The notes: generated by a model not told the origin, from the sequence alone. A stretch of DNA of 64,000 bases from Lachnospiraceae bacterium (GCA_900766815.1 CAAFWV010000040.1:1-64000), one strand, 5' to 3'. Positions 43,701 through 53,355 are shown, counted from the first letter of the stretch. Numbers and translations are program-made.

Positions 43701-44320
43701 GAGACCTGGAGATAAGAGGAGCCGGCAATCTGCTTGGAAGAAAGCAGAGCGGTCATATGGAGGCGGTTGGCTACGACCTCTATTGCAAGATGTTAAATGA
43801 GGCAGTGATGAAGCTTAAGGGCAGCAAACCCGATGTGAGCGATTTTACCACACAGATAGATATCAATGTGGATGCATATATTCCTGCGGAATACATCGTG
43901 AATGAGGTTCAGAAGCTGGATATATATAAGAGAATTGCGTCTATTGAGAGTAAGGACGAGGCGATAGACATGACAGATGAGCTAAGGGACAGATTCGGAC
44001 AGGTGCCGAAGTGTGTCGAGAATCTGCTTAAGATATCCTTACTCAGGGTAGAGGCTCACAAGCTTTATATTACGGATATTAAGGGCGACAACGGAATCAT
44101 CAGGATAAATATGAAGAAGGATGCAAGAATTGATGCGCTCCACATCCCCGACCTAATGATAAGTCAGGGCAAGGACTTAAGCTTTGTGACCAAGGGAACG
44201 CCTTACTTCCTGCTCAGATACCCTGTAAGCGGCATCGTGGGCAAGGATGAGGATACGCTGCTATATAGGCTTACTAACCTGATTGAGGATATGACGAAGT
44301 GGCTCTATATGCCGGAGTAG
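40781..44320 (+). CDS. mfd: Transcription-repair coupling factor Mfd
   Basis: Removes stalled RNA polymerase and recruits UvrA at DNA lesions; 1,179 residues, full length. N-terminal UvrB-like module, RNA polymerase-interacting module with GDYVVHENHGLGIYRGIEK (about 505-525), translocase with Walker A GDVGYGKTE (about 650), VVDEEQRFG box, LSATPIPRTLHMSL, VGRSGRVAYAFL, and C-terminal TRCF domain. pth-mfd order with a TGATG junction is conserved in Firmicutes. Not followed by a clear terminator. Confidence 0.98.
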   Translation: MNALLSPLTEWAEYGAVRDKLKNKGRIHITGAVDSEKVHLIQGLTYDLPVRVIATYSDLRAKEIADDLKTLSRNVYIFPAKDLIFYQADIHGNKLTLDRIRALKRLLSGQPITLVTTFDALMTPMPPKSVYEDNILDIGKDGIVEEKAIAARLTAMGYERNYQVEKPGEFSIRGGIIDIFDMTEENPYRIELWGEDIESIRSFDIESQRSLENLSAIRVFPASEMVLSKSDVEKGLKKIKEEAAHQVESLKSAFRTEEAHRLDVTVRTLIEDLTELGIKTNLEGYIKFFYDETCNLCDYMRDDNSVLIIDEPLRVREHVNAVSLEFADSMSSRLEKGYILPTQARLLSGMEEVLAKAGKLPMIEVATLEEKKTLVKCDLKVNITAKTMPGYKGHIDLMIKDLKNYKKLKYRVMILSMSRTRAKRMAEELRDYEISAVYSDDPLREVLPGECVLRYGALSKGFEYPLLKFAVISESDYLGDRNRKKPRVKKYSGQKIKDFGELKVGDYVVHENHGLGIYRGIEKVEANKVTKDYMKIEYGDGGILYVLATGFDVIQKYASQDAAKKPKLNKLGTKEWTNTKTKVKEAVDVVAKDLVELYARRQSREGFRFSGDTVWQKEFEELFPYEETEDQLSAIADTKADMESGRIMDRLICGDVGYGKTEIALRAAFKAVTDGKQVAVLVPTTILARQHYDTFTHRMKDFPIRVGMLSRFRTAAENRQTIQDMKKGMVDIVIGTHRLLSKDVEFKDLGLLVVDEEQRFGVTHKEKIKQLKEDVDVLTLSATPIPRTLHMSLAGIRDMSLLEEPPGERLPIQTFVCEYNEEMVREAIVREISRNGQVYYVYNRVNNIADVAANLAKLVPEANVAYAHGQMNENELESLMMDFMNGEIDVLVSTTIIETGLDISNVNTIIIHDSDKFGLSQLYQLRGRVGRSGRVAYAFLMYRRDYMLKEVAEKRLNAIKEFTDLGSGFKIAMRDLEIRGAGNLLGRKQSGHMEAVGYDLYCKMLNEAVMKLKGSKPDVSDFTTQIDINVDAYIPAEYIVNEVQKLDIYKRIASIESKDEAIDMTDELRDRFGQVPKCVENLLKISLLRVEAHKLYITDIKGDNGIIRINMKKDARIDALHIPDLMISQGKDLSFVTKGTPYFLLRYPVSGIVGKDEDTLLYRLTNLIEDMTKWLYMPE

Positions 44321-44483
44321 CTCCGTGTGTCTATGAGTGGCTCGGGCGATGCGCAGTGATTCAGTGTGCCGGGCATGGCTCCGGTGATGTGGAGTAGATA
44401 TATATGCCGGATTAACTATGAGTGCGGTGTAGAAACCCGGTATGCCGAAGAAAGCGGATATTTAGAAGAAGACATACGTTTAT
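44321..44483. other. Intergenic stretch with imperfect direct repeats
   Basis: 163 bases without a gene. TATATGCCGGA ... CTATGAGTG from the end of mfd (44306-44316, 44331-44339) recurs at 44401-44411 and 44416-44424, and AGTGCGGTGTA occurs at 44421-44431 and 44490-44500. No promoter or terminator is evident. It looks like decayed tandem duplication of the mfd end. Confidence 0.55.
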
Positions 44484-44516
44484 ATGGAAAGTGCGGTGTA
44501 TCGTATGGAAGATAAA

Positions 44517-45260
44517 ATGGATGAGATTAGGGAACTTGCAGAAATACTCAGGAAAAGTGAGAATATTGTATTCTTCGGAGGCGCCGGAGTCAGTACGGAA
44601 TCGGGAATTCCGGATTTCAGAAGCGCTGACGGACTGTGGAATGAGAAGCTTAAGATTAAGTGTACACCCGAACAGCTGGTGTCACACACCTTCTATATGA
44701 AGTACCCGGAGGAATTCTTCGAATTCTATAAATCCAAGCTGATTTACCCCGATGCCAAACCTAATGAAGCACATAAGGCGCTGGCTAAGCTTGAAGAGAT
44801 GGGCAAGCTTAAGGCGGTGGTAACACAGAATATAGACGGACTGCATCAGGCAGCAGGCTCTAAGACAGTATATGAGCTTCATGGCTCGGTGCTCAGGAAT
44901 TATTGTGAGAAGTGCCACAAGTTCTTTGATGAGAAGTACATCTTAGACTCCGTGGGTATTCCTGTCTGTGATGAGTGCGGCGGCAGGGTTAAGCCCGATG
45001 TTGTGCTGTATGAAGAGGGCCTGGACCAGGATATTATCAATGCATCTGTCAGGGAAATAGCAGCGGCTGACACCCTGATCATTGGAGGAACCTCGCTGGT
45101 GGTATATCCGGCAGCAGGTCTTGTGGAGTATTTCAGGGGAGATAACCTCGTGCTTATCAACAAGAGCGTGACCTCTGCAGACAGAAATGCAGACCTGGTC
45201 ATCCACGATTCAATAGGCAAAGTGCTCTCCGAAGCGATGCAATATATTATTTCAATTTAG
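44517..45260 (+). CDS. Sir2-family NAD-dependent protein deacylase
   Basis: Class III deacetylase that uses NAD+ to remove acyl groups from lysines; 247 residues. FFGGAGVSTESGIPDFRSADG (NAD loop), TQNIDGLHQAAGS, ELHGS (catalytic His), and a zinc site of two Cys pairs (YCEKC ... VCDECGG) are visible; GGTSLVVYPAAGLV closes the pocket. Start uncertain: ATG 44517 has GGAAG 5 bases upstream and gives a normal N-terminus, while in-frame ATG 44505 and 44484 would add 4 and 11 residues. Targets unknown. Confidence 0.93.
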   Translation: MDEIRELAEILRKSENIVFFGGAGVSTESGIPDFRSADGLWNEKLKIKCTPEQLVSHTFYMKYPEEFFEFYKSKLIYPDAKPNEAHKALAKLEEMGKLKAVVTQNIDGLHQAAGSKTVYELHGSVLRNYCEKCHKFFDEKYILDSVGIPVCDECGGRVKPDVVLYEEGLDQDIINASVREIAAADTLIIGGTSLVVYPAAGLVEYFRGDNLVLINKSVTSADRNADLVIHDSIGKVLSEAMQYIISI

Positions 45261-45355
45261 ACCTTATTGTGCTAAAATATTATAGATTGTGGGGCGGTAT
45301 GCCCCGGGAAAAGAGAGATAATTAAATTTATATTATATTTTGAAAGGATAAAGCG

Positions 45356-48300
45356 ATGTACAATCCGGTTGACACCAACTTGAATTTCGTGGAAAGAGAG
45401 CATAAGGTGCTCGAATTCTGGAACGAGAATGATATCTTTAGAAAGAGTATGGAGCAGCGTAAGGACTGCCCTACATATACCTTCTATGACGGACCTCCGA
45501 CTGCTAACGGTAAGCCTCATATTGGTCACGTTCTTACACGTGTAATTAAGGATATGATTCCCAGATACCGTACCATGAAGGGATATATGGTTCCGAGAAA
45601 GGCCGGATGGGATACCCATGGTCTTCCTGTTGAGCTTGAGGTTGAGAAACTCCTTGGACTTAACGGCAAGGAGCAGATTGAAGAATACGGTATGGAGCCG
45701 TTCATTGACAAGTGTAAGGAGAGTGTCTGGAAATATAAGGGTATGTGGGAAGATTTCTCAGGTACTGTAGGTTTCTGGGCAGATATGGACGATCCGTATG
45801 TAACATATCATGATGATTATATCGAGTCTGAGTGGTGGGCACTTAAGGAAATCTGGAAGAAGGGCCTACTCTACAAGGGCTTTAAGATTGTACCCTATTG
45901 TCCAAGATGTGGTACTCCTCTTTCGAGTGCGGAGGTTTCACAGGGATATAAGACTGTTAAGGAGCGTTCGGCAGTAGTTCGCTTCAAGGCAGCAGGCGAG
46001 GATGCATATTTCCTTGCATGGACAACCACTCCCTGGACTCTTCCTTCAAACGTTGCGCTCTGTGTTAACCCGGATGAGACCTACTGTAAGGTAAAGGCTG
46101 CAGACGGATATACCTATTATATGGCGGAAGCGCTGCTTGATAAGGTACTTGGCAAGCTTGCTACTGACGATGCACCTGCATATGAGGTTCTTGAGACATA
46201 CAAGGGTAAGGAACTTGAGTATCGTGAGTACGAAGCGCTTTTTGCCTGTGCTAAGGATGTAGCTGACAAGCAGAATAAGAAGGGCTTCTTCATTACATGT
46301 GATTCATACGTTACCATGACAGACGGTACCGGTATTGTACATATTGCGCCTGCTTTCGGTGAGGATGATGCCAATGTAGGACGTAATTATGACCTTCCGT
46401 TTGTACAGTTTGTAGACGGCAAGGGTGAGCTGACAGAGGAGACACCTTTTGCGGGACTCTTTGTTAAGGATGCAGACCCCAAGGTATTGGTTGACCTTGA
46501 TTCAAGAGGACAGCTGTTTGATGCTCCTAAGTTCGAGCATGAATATCCTCACTGCTGGAGATGCGACACTCCTCTTATCTACTATGCAAGAGAGAGCTGG
46601 TATATCAAGGAGACAGCTGTAAGGGATGACCTTATCCGCAATAACAATACAGTTAACTGGATTCCCGAATCCATCGGTAAGGGCAGATTCGGTAACTGGC
46701 TTGAGAATATCCAGGATTGGGCTATTTCACGTAACAGATACTGGGGAACACCACTCAATATCTGGGAATGTGAGTGCGGTCACAGAGAGTGCGTGGGCTC
46801 AAGAGAGGAGCTTAAGAATTTAAGCGGTAATGATGCGGCTCTGACTGTAGAGCTTCACAGACCATACATTGATGAGATTACAATCAAGTGTCCTGAGTGC
46901 GGTGGCACTATGAAGAGAGTACCGGAGGTTATTGACTGCTGGTTTGATTCCGGTGCAATGCCCTTCGCACAGCATCACTATCCATTTGAGAACAAGGAAC
47001 TCTTCGAGAGTCAGTTCCCGGCTCAGTTCATCTCTGAGGCGGTTGACCAGACAAGAGGCTGGTTCCACTCACTTATGGCAGAGTCTACACTTCTGTTTAA
47101 CAAGGCTCCGTACGAGAATGTTATCGTACTCGGACATGTCCAGGATAAGGACGGACAGAAGATGAGCAAGAGCAAGGGCAATGCCGTAGATCCCTTCGAT
47201 GCACTTGACAAGTACGGTGCTGATGCCATCAGATGGTACTTCTATATCAATTCGGCTCCATGGCTTCCCAACAGATTCCATGGTGATGCGGTTGTAGAGG
47301 GTCAGCGTAAGTTCATGGGTACACTGTGGAATACCTATGCCTTCTTCGTACTCTATGCCAATATTGATGATTTCGATGCCACAAAGTACAGTCTGGATTA
47401 TGACAAGCTGACTGTAATGGATAAATGGTTACTGTCTAAGATGAACAGCATGGTAAAGGCTGTTGATGACAATCTCTGGAACTACAGAATCCCTGAGGCT
47501 GCAAGAGCTCTTCAGGAATTCGTTGATGAGATGAGTAACTGGTATGTCAGAAGAGGACGTGAGAGATTCTGGGCTAAGGGAATGGAGCAGGATAAGATCA
47601 ATGCTTACATGACCTTGTATACAGCCCTTGTAACTGTTGCTAAGGCAGCAGCTCCCATGATTCCTTTCATGGCTGATGAGATATACAGAAATCTTGTATG
47701 CAGCATTGATGCTACAGCTCCAATTTCTGTACATCTGTGTGATTTCCCGACAGTCGATGCAGAGCAGATTGACGGTGAACTTGAGGCTAAGATGGATGAG
47801 GTTATGAATATTGTTGTTATGGGCAGAGCATGCCGTAATACCTCCAATATCAAGAACCGTCAGCCTATCGGCCGTATGATTATCAAAGCAGGTGAGACTT
47901 TATCTGACTTCTATGTTGACATTATTGCTGACGAGCTTAATGTTAAGCAGGTAGTATTTACAGAGGATGTCAGAGAGTTTACAACATATACATTTAAGCC
48001 ACAGCTTAAGACCGTAGGTCCTAAGTATGGTAAGCACTTAGGCTTTATTCAGAAGAGTCTTGCTTCTCTTGACGGTAACGAAGCAATGGATGAACTTAAG
48101 GCTAACGGTGCTATTGTACTTAATGACGGAGAGGAAATCAGACTAACAGAAGAGGACCTCTTAATCACCATGGTACAGAAGGAAGGATATGTCACCGAGG
48201 CAGACAACAACACAACTGTCGTAATGGACACCACTCTTACACCCGAGCTTATTGAGGAGGGAAATGTTAACGAGATTATCAGTAAGCTTCAGACTATGCG

Positions 48301-48508
48301 TAAGGACTCAGGCTTCGAGGTTATGGACCATATCAGGGTATCAATCTTAGGCAATGAGCTTTTAGCAAAGGTTGTGAAGGATAACGAGGATGCTATTGCC
48401 ACCAAGGTACTTGCGGATTCGTTCAGTTTTACCGATACATATTCGTTTGCCAAGGAATGGAATGTCAATGGACAGAACGTTACTATTACTATAGAGAAGT
48501 GTAACTAG
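45356..48508 (+). CDS. ileS: Isoleucyl-tRNA synthetase, IleS2 (eukaryotic-like) type
   Basis: Class I synthetase charging tRNA-Ile, 1,050 residues. HIGH motif in PPTANGKPHIGHVL, KMSKS in KMSKSKGN, editing domain between (TTPWTLPSNVALCVNPD), and the anticodon-binding part. RKAGWDTHGLPVELEVEK and CWFDSGAMPFAQHHYPF, together with the length, put it in the IleS2 group, whose members are often less sensitive to mupirocin. No T-box leader is seen: only 95 bases separate it from the sirtuin gene, with a GGGGC/GCCCC hairpin (45291-45305). GAAAGGA lies upstream. Codon bias is high. Confidence 0.95.
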   Translation: MYNPVDTNLNFVEREHKVLEFWNENDIFRKSMEQRKDCPTYTFYDGPPTANGKPHIGHVLTRVIKDMIPRYRTMKGYMVPRKAGWDTHGLPVELEVEKLLGLNGKEQIEEYGMEPFIDKCKESVWKYKGMWEDFSGTVGFWADMDDPYVTYHDDYIESEWWALKEIWKKGLLYKGFKIVPYCPRCGTPLSSAEVSQGYKTVKERSAVVRFKAAGEDAYFLAWTTTPWTLPSNVALCVNPDETYCKVKAADGYTYYMAEALLDKVLGKLATDDAPAYEVLETYKGKELEYREYEALFACAKDVADKQNKKGFFITCDSYVTMTDGTGIVHIAPAFGEDDANVGRNYDLPFVQFVDGKGELTEETPFAGLFVKDADPKVLVDLDSRGQLFDAPKFEHEYPHCWRCDTPLIYYARESWYIKETAVRDDLIRNNNTVNWIPESIGKGRFGNWLENIQDWAISRNRYWGTPLNIWECECGHRECVGSREELKNLSGNDAALTVELHRPYIDEITIKCPECGGTMKRVPEVIDCWFDSGAMPFAQHHYPFENKELFESQFPAQFISEAVDQTRGWFHSLMAESTLLFNKAPYENVIVLGHVQDKDGQKMSKSKGNAVDPFDALDKYGADAIRWYFYINSAPWLPNRFHGDAVVEGQRKFMGTLWNTYAFFVLYANIDDFDATKYSLDYDKLTVMDKWLLSKMNSMVKAVDDNLWNYRIPEAARALQEFVDEMSNWYVRRGRERFWAKGMEQDKINAYMTLYTALVTVAKAAAPMIPFMADEIYRNLVCSIDATAPISVHLCDFPTVDAEQIDGELEAKMDEVMNIVVMGRACRNTSNIKNRQPIGRMIIKAGETLSDFYVDIIADELNVKQVVFTEDVREFTTYTFKPQLKTVGPKYGKHLGFIQKSLASLDGNEAMDELKANGAIVLNDGEEIRLTEEDLLITMVQKEGYVTEADNNTTVVMDTTLTPELIEEGNVNEIISKLQTMRKDSGFEVMDHIRVSILGNELLAKVVKDNEDAIATKVLADSFSFTDTYSFAKEWNVNGQNVTITIEKCN

Positions 48509-48537
48509 ACAACACGCTTCTCGGGAAGGACAGTGTT

Positions 48538-51030
48538 ATGCCGATTAAGACATCAAAGGAATTGGCCTTTGACAAAAAGAAATTCAAGGAGATGGTTAAT
48601 TACAACGTAAAGAGCCTTTTCCGCAAAGAAATTGAGGAAGCAAGCAAGCAGGAGGTTTTCCAGGCTGTTTCCTATGCAATCAAGGATATCATTGTTGATA
48701 ACTGGATGCAGACACAGAAGGAATATGAGAAGCAGGATCCCAAGATGGTATATTACATGTCAATGGAGTTCCTCATGGGACGTGCCCTTGGCAATAACCT
48801 GATTAACTTAAGAGCCTATAAGCAGGTAGCGGAGGCTCTTGACGAGATGGGATTTGATATTAATGTGATTGAGGATGAAGAGCCTGATGCAGCTCTTGGT
48901 AATGGTGGTCTCGGAAGACTGGCTGCCTGCTTCCTTGATTCACTTGCAACCCTTGGATATGGTGCATATGGCTGCGGTATCAGATACCGCTACGGTATGT
49001 TCAAACAGAAGATCAAGGATGGTTATCAGGTAGAGGTTCCGGATAACTGGCTTGAGCACGGCAACCCGTTTGAACTTCGCCGTCCGGAGTATACCAAGGA
49101 GATTAAGTTCGGCGGTCATGTGGTTGTCCGTCAGGATGAGCATGGTAACAATGTGTTCACTCAGGAAGGTTATCAGTCAGTTAAGGCTGTTCCATTTGAC
49201 GTTCCGATTGTCGGATACGGTAATGGAATCGTTAATACCTTAAGAATCTGGGATGCTGAGCCTGTGGAGTGCTTCCAGTTAGACTCGTTCGATAAGGGAG
49301 ACTATCAGAAGGCAGTTGAACAGGAGAATCTGGCTAGAAATATCGTTGAGGTACTCTATCCGAATGATAATCACTATGCGGGAAAAGAGCTTAGACTGAA
49401 GCAGCAGTACTTCTTTATTTCTGCCTCAGTTCAGGAAGCGGTAGCAAAGTTCATGAGAACTCATGATGATATTCATAAGCTCCCTACTAAGGTTACCTTC
49501 CAGCTCAATGATACACATCCTACGGTAGCAATTGCCGAGCTTATGAGAATACTCCTTGACGAGTATCGCTTAAGCTGGGACGAGGCATGGGATATTACAA
49601 CTAAGACCTGTGCATATACCAATCATACAATTATGTCGGAAGCGCTTGAGAAGTGGCCCATTGAGCTGTTCTCTCGTCTCCTTCCCCGTATTTACCAGAT
49701 TGTTGAGGAGATTAACCGCCGCTTCATCGGCCTTATTGAGATGAAGTATCCGAGAGAGACCGGACTTACAGATGAGAAGATCCGTAAGATGGCTATTGTA
49801 TATGATGGTCAGGTTAAGATGGCTCATCTTGCCATTGTTGCAGGCTATTCGGTTAACGGTGTTGCGAGACTTCACACAGAGATTCTGAAGAATCAGGAGC
49901 TTAAGGACTTCTATGAGATGTTCCCGGAGAAGTTCAACAACAAGACCAACGGTATTACCCAGAGGAGATTCCTTCTGCATGCCAATCCGCTGCTTGCAGA
50001 CTGGGTTACAGAGAAGATAGGAGAAGGCTGGATAACAGACCTTTCACAGATTAGTAAGATTAAGAGCGCTGCAGACAACAAGAAGGACAGAGAGCGCTTC
50101 ATGGCTATCAAGTACCAGAACAAGGTTCGTCTGGCTAAATACATCAAGGAGAATAACGGTATAGACGTAGACCCTAATTCAATCTTTGATGTACAGGTTA
50201 AGAGGCTGCATGAGTATAAGAGACAGCTTCTTAACATCCTTCATGTAATGTATCTGTACAATCAGATCAAGGAACATCCCGAGATGGATTTCTATCCCAG
50301 AACCTTCATCTTCGGAGCAAAGGCTGCTGCAGGATATAAGAATGCAAAGTTAACAATCAAGCTTATCAACTCTGTGGCTGATGTTATTAATAATGATTCT
50401 TCAATAAACGGCAAGATTAAGGTTGTATTTATTGAGAATTACAGAGTAAGCAATGCAGAGATTATCTTCGCGGCAAGTGATGTATCTGAGCAGATCTCAA
50501 CAGCAAGTAAGGAAGCAAGCGGTACCGGTAATATGAAGTTCATGTTAAACGGTGCAATAACCTTAGGCACCATGGACGGTGCTAATGTTGAAATCGTGGA
50601 AGAGGTCGGTGAAGAGAACGCTGTTATCTTCGGATTGTCTTCCGATGAGGTTATTAACTACGAGCAGCATGGTGGATACAATCCTATGGATATCTTCAAC
50701 AGTGATGAAGAGATTCGTAAGGTACTTATGCAGCTTGTGAACGGATTCTATTCTCCTGATGACCCGGAGCGATTCCGTACCCTTTACAATTCACTGTTAA
50801 ATACCCAGTCAACTGACAAGGCAGACAGATATTTCATCCTTAAGGATTTCAGATCATATGCAGAAGCTCAGAAGCGTATAGAAGAGTTCTACAGAGACGA
50901 GGAGAGATGGGCAAGAGCAGCAATTCTTAATGTTGCATGCTCAGGTAAGTTCACCTCAGACAGAACTATTCAGGAATATGTTGATGATATATGGCATCTT
51001 GATAAGGTGGTTCTTCCTAACAGGAAATAG
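48538..51030 (+). CDS. glgP: Glycogen/starch phosphorylase
   Basis: Releases glucose 1-phosphate from glycogen or maltodextrin; PLP-dependent, 830 residues. Motifs: YYMSMEFLMGR at the N-terminus, ALGNGGLGRLAACFLDS, QLNDTHPTVAI, and the PLP-lysine segment STASKEASGTGNMKFMLNGAITLGT near residue 660. GAAGGAC is upstream; the gene starts 30 bases after ileS. It acts opposite to GlgC-GlgD encoded elsewhere in this window. Confidence 0.96.
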   Translation: MPIKTSKELAFDKKKFKEMVNYNVKSLFRKEIEEASKQEVFQAVSYAIKDIIVDNWMQTQKEYEKQDPKMVYYMSMEFLMGRALGNNLINLRAYKQVAEALDEMGFDINVIEDEEPDAALGNGGLGRLAACFLDSLATLGYGAYGCGIRYRYGMFKQKIKDGYQVEVPDNWLEHGNPFELRRPEYTKEIKFGGHVVVRQDEHGNNVFTQEGYQSVKAVPFDVPIVGYGNGIVNTLRIWDAEPVECFQLDSFDKGDYQKAVEQENLARNIVEVLYPNDNHYAGKELRLKQQYFFISASVQEAVAKFMRTHDDIHKLPTKVTFQLNDTHPTVAIAELMRILLDEYRLSWDEAWDITTKTCAYTNHTIMSEALEKWPIELFSRLLPRIYQIVEEINRRFIGLIEMKYPRETGLTDEKIRKMAIVYDGQVKMAHLAIVAGYSVNGVARLHTEILKNQELKDFYEMFPEKFNNKTNGITQRRFLLHANPLLADWVTEKIGEGWITDLSQISKIKSAADNKKDRERFMAIKYQNKVRLAKYIKENNGIDVDPNSIFDVQVKRLHEYKRQLLNILHVMYLYNQIKEHPEMDFYPRTFIFGAKAAAGYKNAKLTIKLINSVADVINNDSSINGKIKVVFIENYRVSNAEIIFAASDVSEQISTASKEASGTGNMKFMLNGAITLGTMDGANVEIVEEVGEENAVIFGLSSDEVINYEQHGGYNPMDIFNSDEEIRKVLMQLVNGFYSPDDPERFRTLYNSLLNTQSTDKADRYFILKDFRSYAEAQKRIEEFYRDEERWARAAILNVACSGKFTSDRTIQEYVDDIWHLDKVVLPNRK

Positions 51031-51059
51031 TTGGACGTTCTGCTTCGAAAGGAGAGATT

Positions 51060-53345
51060 ATGATTACATTGTCTAAGGGTGGCGCATACCTGCTTAACGG
51101 TCTTGAGATAATTGAGGATTCGCAGGATGCAGTTGCTGCAATCAAGAGCAAAACAGGAATTACAACAGACAGTAAAGAGGCACTTAAGAATACCATTGCA
51201 TATGGTATTCTTGAGTCCCACAATACAAGCGGTAACATGGATAAGCTTAAGATTAAGTTCGACAAGCTTACTTCTCATGATATTACCTTCGTGGGAATTA
51301 TCCAGACCGCCAGAGCATCAGGACTTGAGAAATTCCCGGTGCCCTATGTACTTACCAACTGCCACAACTCACTTTGTGCGGTAGGCGGAACAATCAATGA
51401 GGATGACCACATGTATGGTCTTACCTGTGCCAAGAAATATGGCGGTGTATATGTTCCTCCTCACCAGGCAGTTATTCATCAGTTTGCAAGAGAGGTTCTG
51501 GCCTGTGGAGGCAAGATGATTCTCGGTTCTGACTCGCATACCAGGTATGGTGCCCTCGGTACCATGGCTATGGGTGAAGGCGGTCCTGAGCTTGTAAAGC
51601 AGCTGCTTAACCAGACCTATGACATTGACAGACCGGGCGTTGTAGCTGTATATCTGAGCGGTGAACCTAAGAGAGGTGTCGGCCCTCAGGATGTGGCAAT
51701 AGCCCTAATCGGAGCGGTTTTTGCCAACGGATATGTTAAGAACAAGGTGCTTGAATTCGTAGGACCCGGTGTTGAGAAGCTCTCAGCTGACTTCAGAATC
51801 GGTGTGGATGTAATGACCACCGAGACAACCTGTCTCTCAAGTATCTGGCAGACCGATGATGAGATTAAGAAGTTCTATGACATTCACGGCAGAAGCGAGG
51901 ATTACGCGGTCCTTGCTCCGGGTAAGGTTGCTTACTACGATGGCCTTATCAATATTGATTTATCAGAGATTAAGCCGATGATTGCGATGCCGTTCCATCC
52001 GAGCAATGCTTATGCAATTGAGGATGTGAAGGCTAATCTTGCGGACGTGCTTCACGAGGTTGAGGAGCGTGCCAAGGTAAGCTTCGGTTCAGAGGTTCAG
52101 TATTCACTTCAGGATAAGATTAGAGATGGCAGACTCTATGTTGACCAGGGAGTTATTGCCGGCTGTGCCGGTGGTGGCTTCGAGAATATCTGCGCTGCGG
52201 CTGATATCCTCAAGGGTCATTATATCGGAGCTGATGAGTTCACTCTTAATGTATATCCGGCTTCAACTCCTATCTATATGGAGCTTATGAAGAACGGATG
52301 TGCAGCTACGCTTCTTGAGACCGGTGCGGTGCTCAAGACAGCCTTCTGCGGTCCCTGCTTCGGCGCAGGTGATACACCTGCCAACAATGCGTTCTCAATC
52401 AGACACAGCACCAGGAACTTCCCTAACAGAGAGGGTTCTAAGATTCAGAACGGCCAGATTGCATCCGTTGCTCTTATGGATGCCAGGTCAATCGCTGCAA
52501 CGGCTGCCAATAAGGGATATCTTACGGCCGCAACCGAAAGCGATGCTGATATTGCTGCTTATGCATATCATTTCGATGAGAATATATATAAGAACAGAGT
52601 ATTTGATTCTAAGGGAGTGGCAGATCCAAGCGTTGAGATAAAGTTTGGTCCCAACATCAAGGACTGGCCTAAGATGAATGAGCTTCCGGAGAATCTGATG
52701 TTGCGAGTGGTTTCTGAGATCCACGATCCCGTAACCACAACAGATGAGCTTATACCTTCGGGTGAGACCAGTAGCTTCAGGTCTAACCCCCTCGGACTTG
52801 CGGAATTCACTTTATCACGCAAGGATCCGGAGTATGTAGGCAGAGCTAAGGATATGAGAGCCGTGGAGGAGGATCTTACAGCAGGTAAGGATGTATACAC
52901 TGACAGACCGGGTCTCAGGAATGCAATGGATGCCGTCAAGAATGTATATCCTGACTGCGAGAAGTCAATCGGCTTCGGTTCTACAATATTCGCAGTTAAG
53001 CCGGGTGACGGTTCGGCAAGAGAACAGGCCGCCTCATGTCAGAAGGTGCTTGGCGGATGGGCCAATATTGCTAACGAATATGCAACCAAGAGGTACAGAA
53101 GTAATCTGATTAACTGGGGTATGCTTCCGTTTATCATCAAGGAGGGCGAGCTTCCGTTTAAGAATCTGGATTATATCTTTATTCCGGGAATTAAGGCTGC
53201 CATTGCTGATAAAGAACCTGTAATAAAAGCCTACGTCATTGCGGCAGGCAAATTGAAAGAATTTGAACTCAGCGTCGGAGACCTTACGGACGAGGAGAGA
53301 GAGATAATACTTAAGGGTTGTTTGATTAATTACAACAGAGTATAG
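51060..53345 (+). CDS. Aconitase-family hydratase
   Basis: Iron-sulfur hydratase of the aconitase superfamily, 761 residues. GSDSHTRYGALGTMAMGEGGPELV matches the HT-SH-type active-site stretch; the cluster ligands are one Cys in VIAGCAGGG and two in AFCGPCFGAGDTPANNAF, the usual C + CxxC pattern. The C-terminal swivel domain (about 560-761) follows. The overall type is the YbhJ-like 'hydratase' common in Clostridia, not AcnA or AcnB; the substrate may be aconitate or another tricarboxylic acid. AAAGGAG lies before the ATG; it is 29 bases behind glgP. No citrate synthase or isocitrate dehydrogenase is nearby. Confidence 0.86.
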   Translation: MITLSKGGAYLLNGLEIIEDSQDAVAAIKSKTGITTDSKEALKNTIAYGILESHNTSGNMDKLKIKFDKLTSHDITFVGIIQTARASGLEKFPVPYVLTNCHNSLCAVGGTINEDDHMYGLTCAKKYGGVYVPPHQAVIHQFAREVLACGGKMILGSDSHTRYGALGTMAMGEGGPELVKQLLNQTYDIDRPGVVAVYLSGEPKRGVGPQDVAIALIGAVFANGYVKNKVLEFVGPGVEKLSADFRIGVDVMTTETTCLSSIWQTDDEIKKFYDIHGRSEDYAVLAPGKVAYYDGLINIDLSEIKPMIAMPFHPSNAYAIEDVKANLADVLHEVEERAKVSFGSEVQYSLQDKIRDGRLYVDQGVIAGCAGGGFENICAAADILKGHYIGADEFTLNVYPASTPIYMELMKNGCAATLLETGAVLKTAFCGPCFGAGDTPANNAFSIRHSTRNFPNREGSKIQNGQIASVALMDARSIAATAANKGYLTAATESDADIAAYAYHFDENIYKNRVFDSKGVADPSVEIKFGPNIKDWPKMNELPENLMLRVVSEIHDPVTTTDELIPSGETSSFRSNPLGLAEFTLSRKDPEYVGRAKDMRAVEEDLTAGKDVYTDRPGLRNAMDAVKNVYPDCEKSIGFGSTIFAVKPGDGSAREQAASCQKVLGGWANIANEYATKRYRSNLINWGMLPFIIKEGELPFKNLDYIFIPGIKAAIADKEPVIKAYVIAAGKLKEFELSVGDLTDEEREIILKGCLINYNRV

Positions 53346-53355
53346 ACTTCTATTG

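Noticed and set aside
45261..45355. T-box riboswitch before ileS
   Set aside because: The leader is under 100 bases and lacks the T-box stems; only a short GC hairpin is seen.
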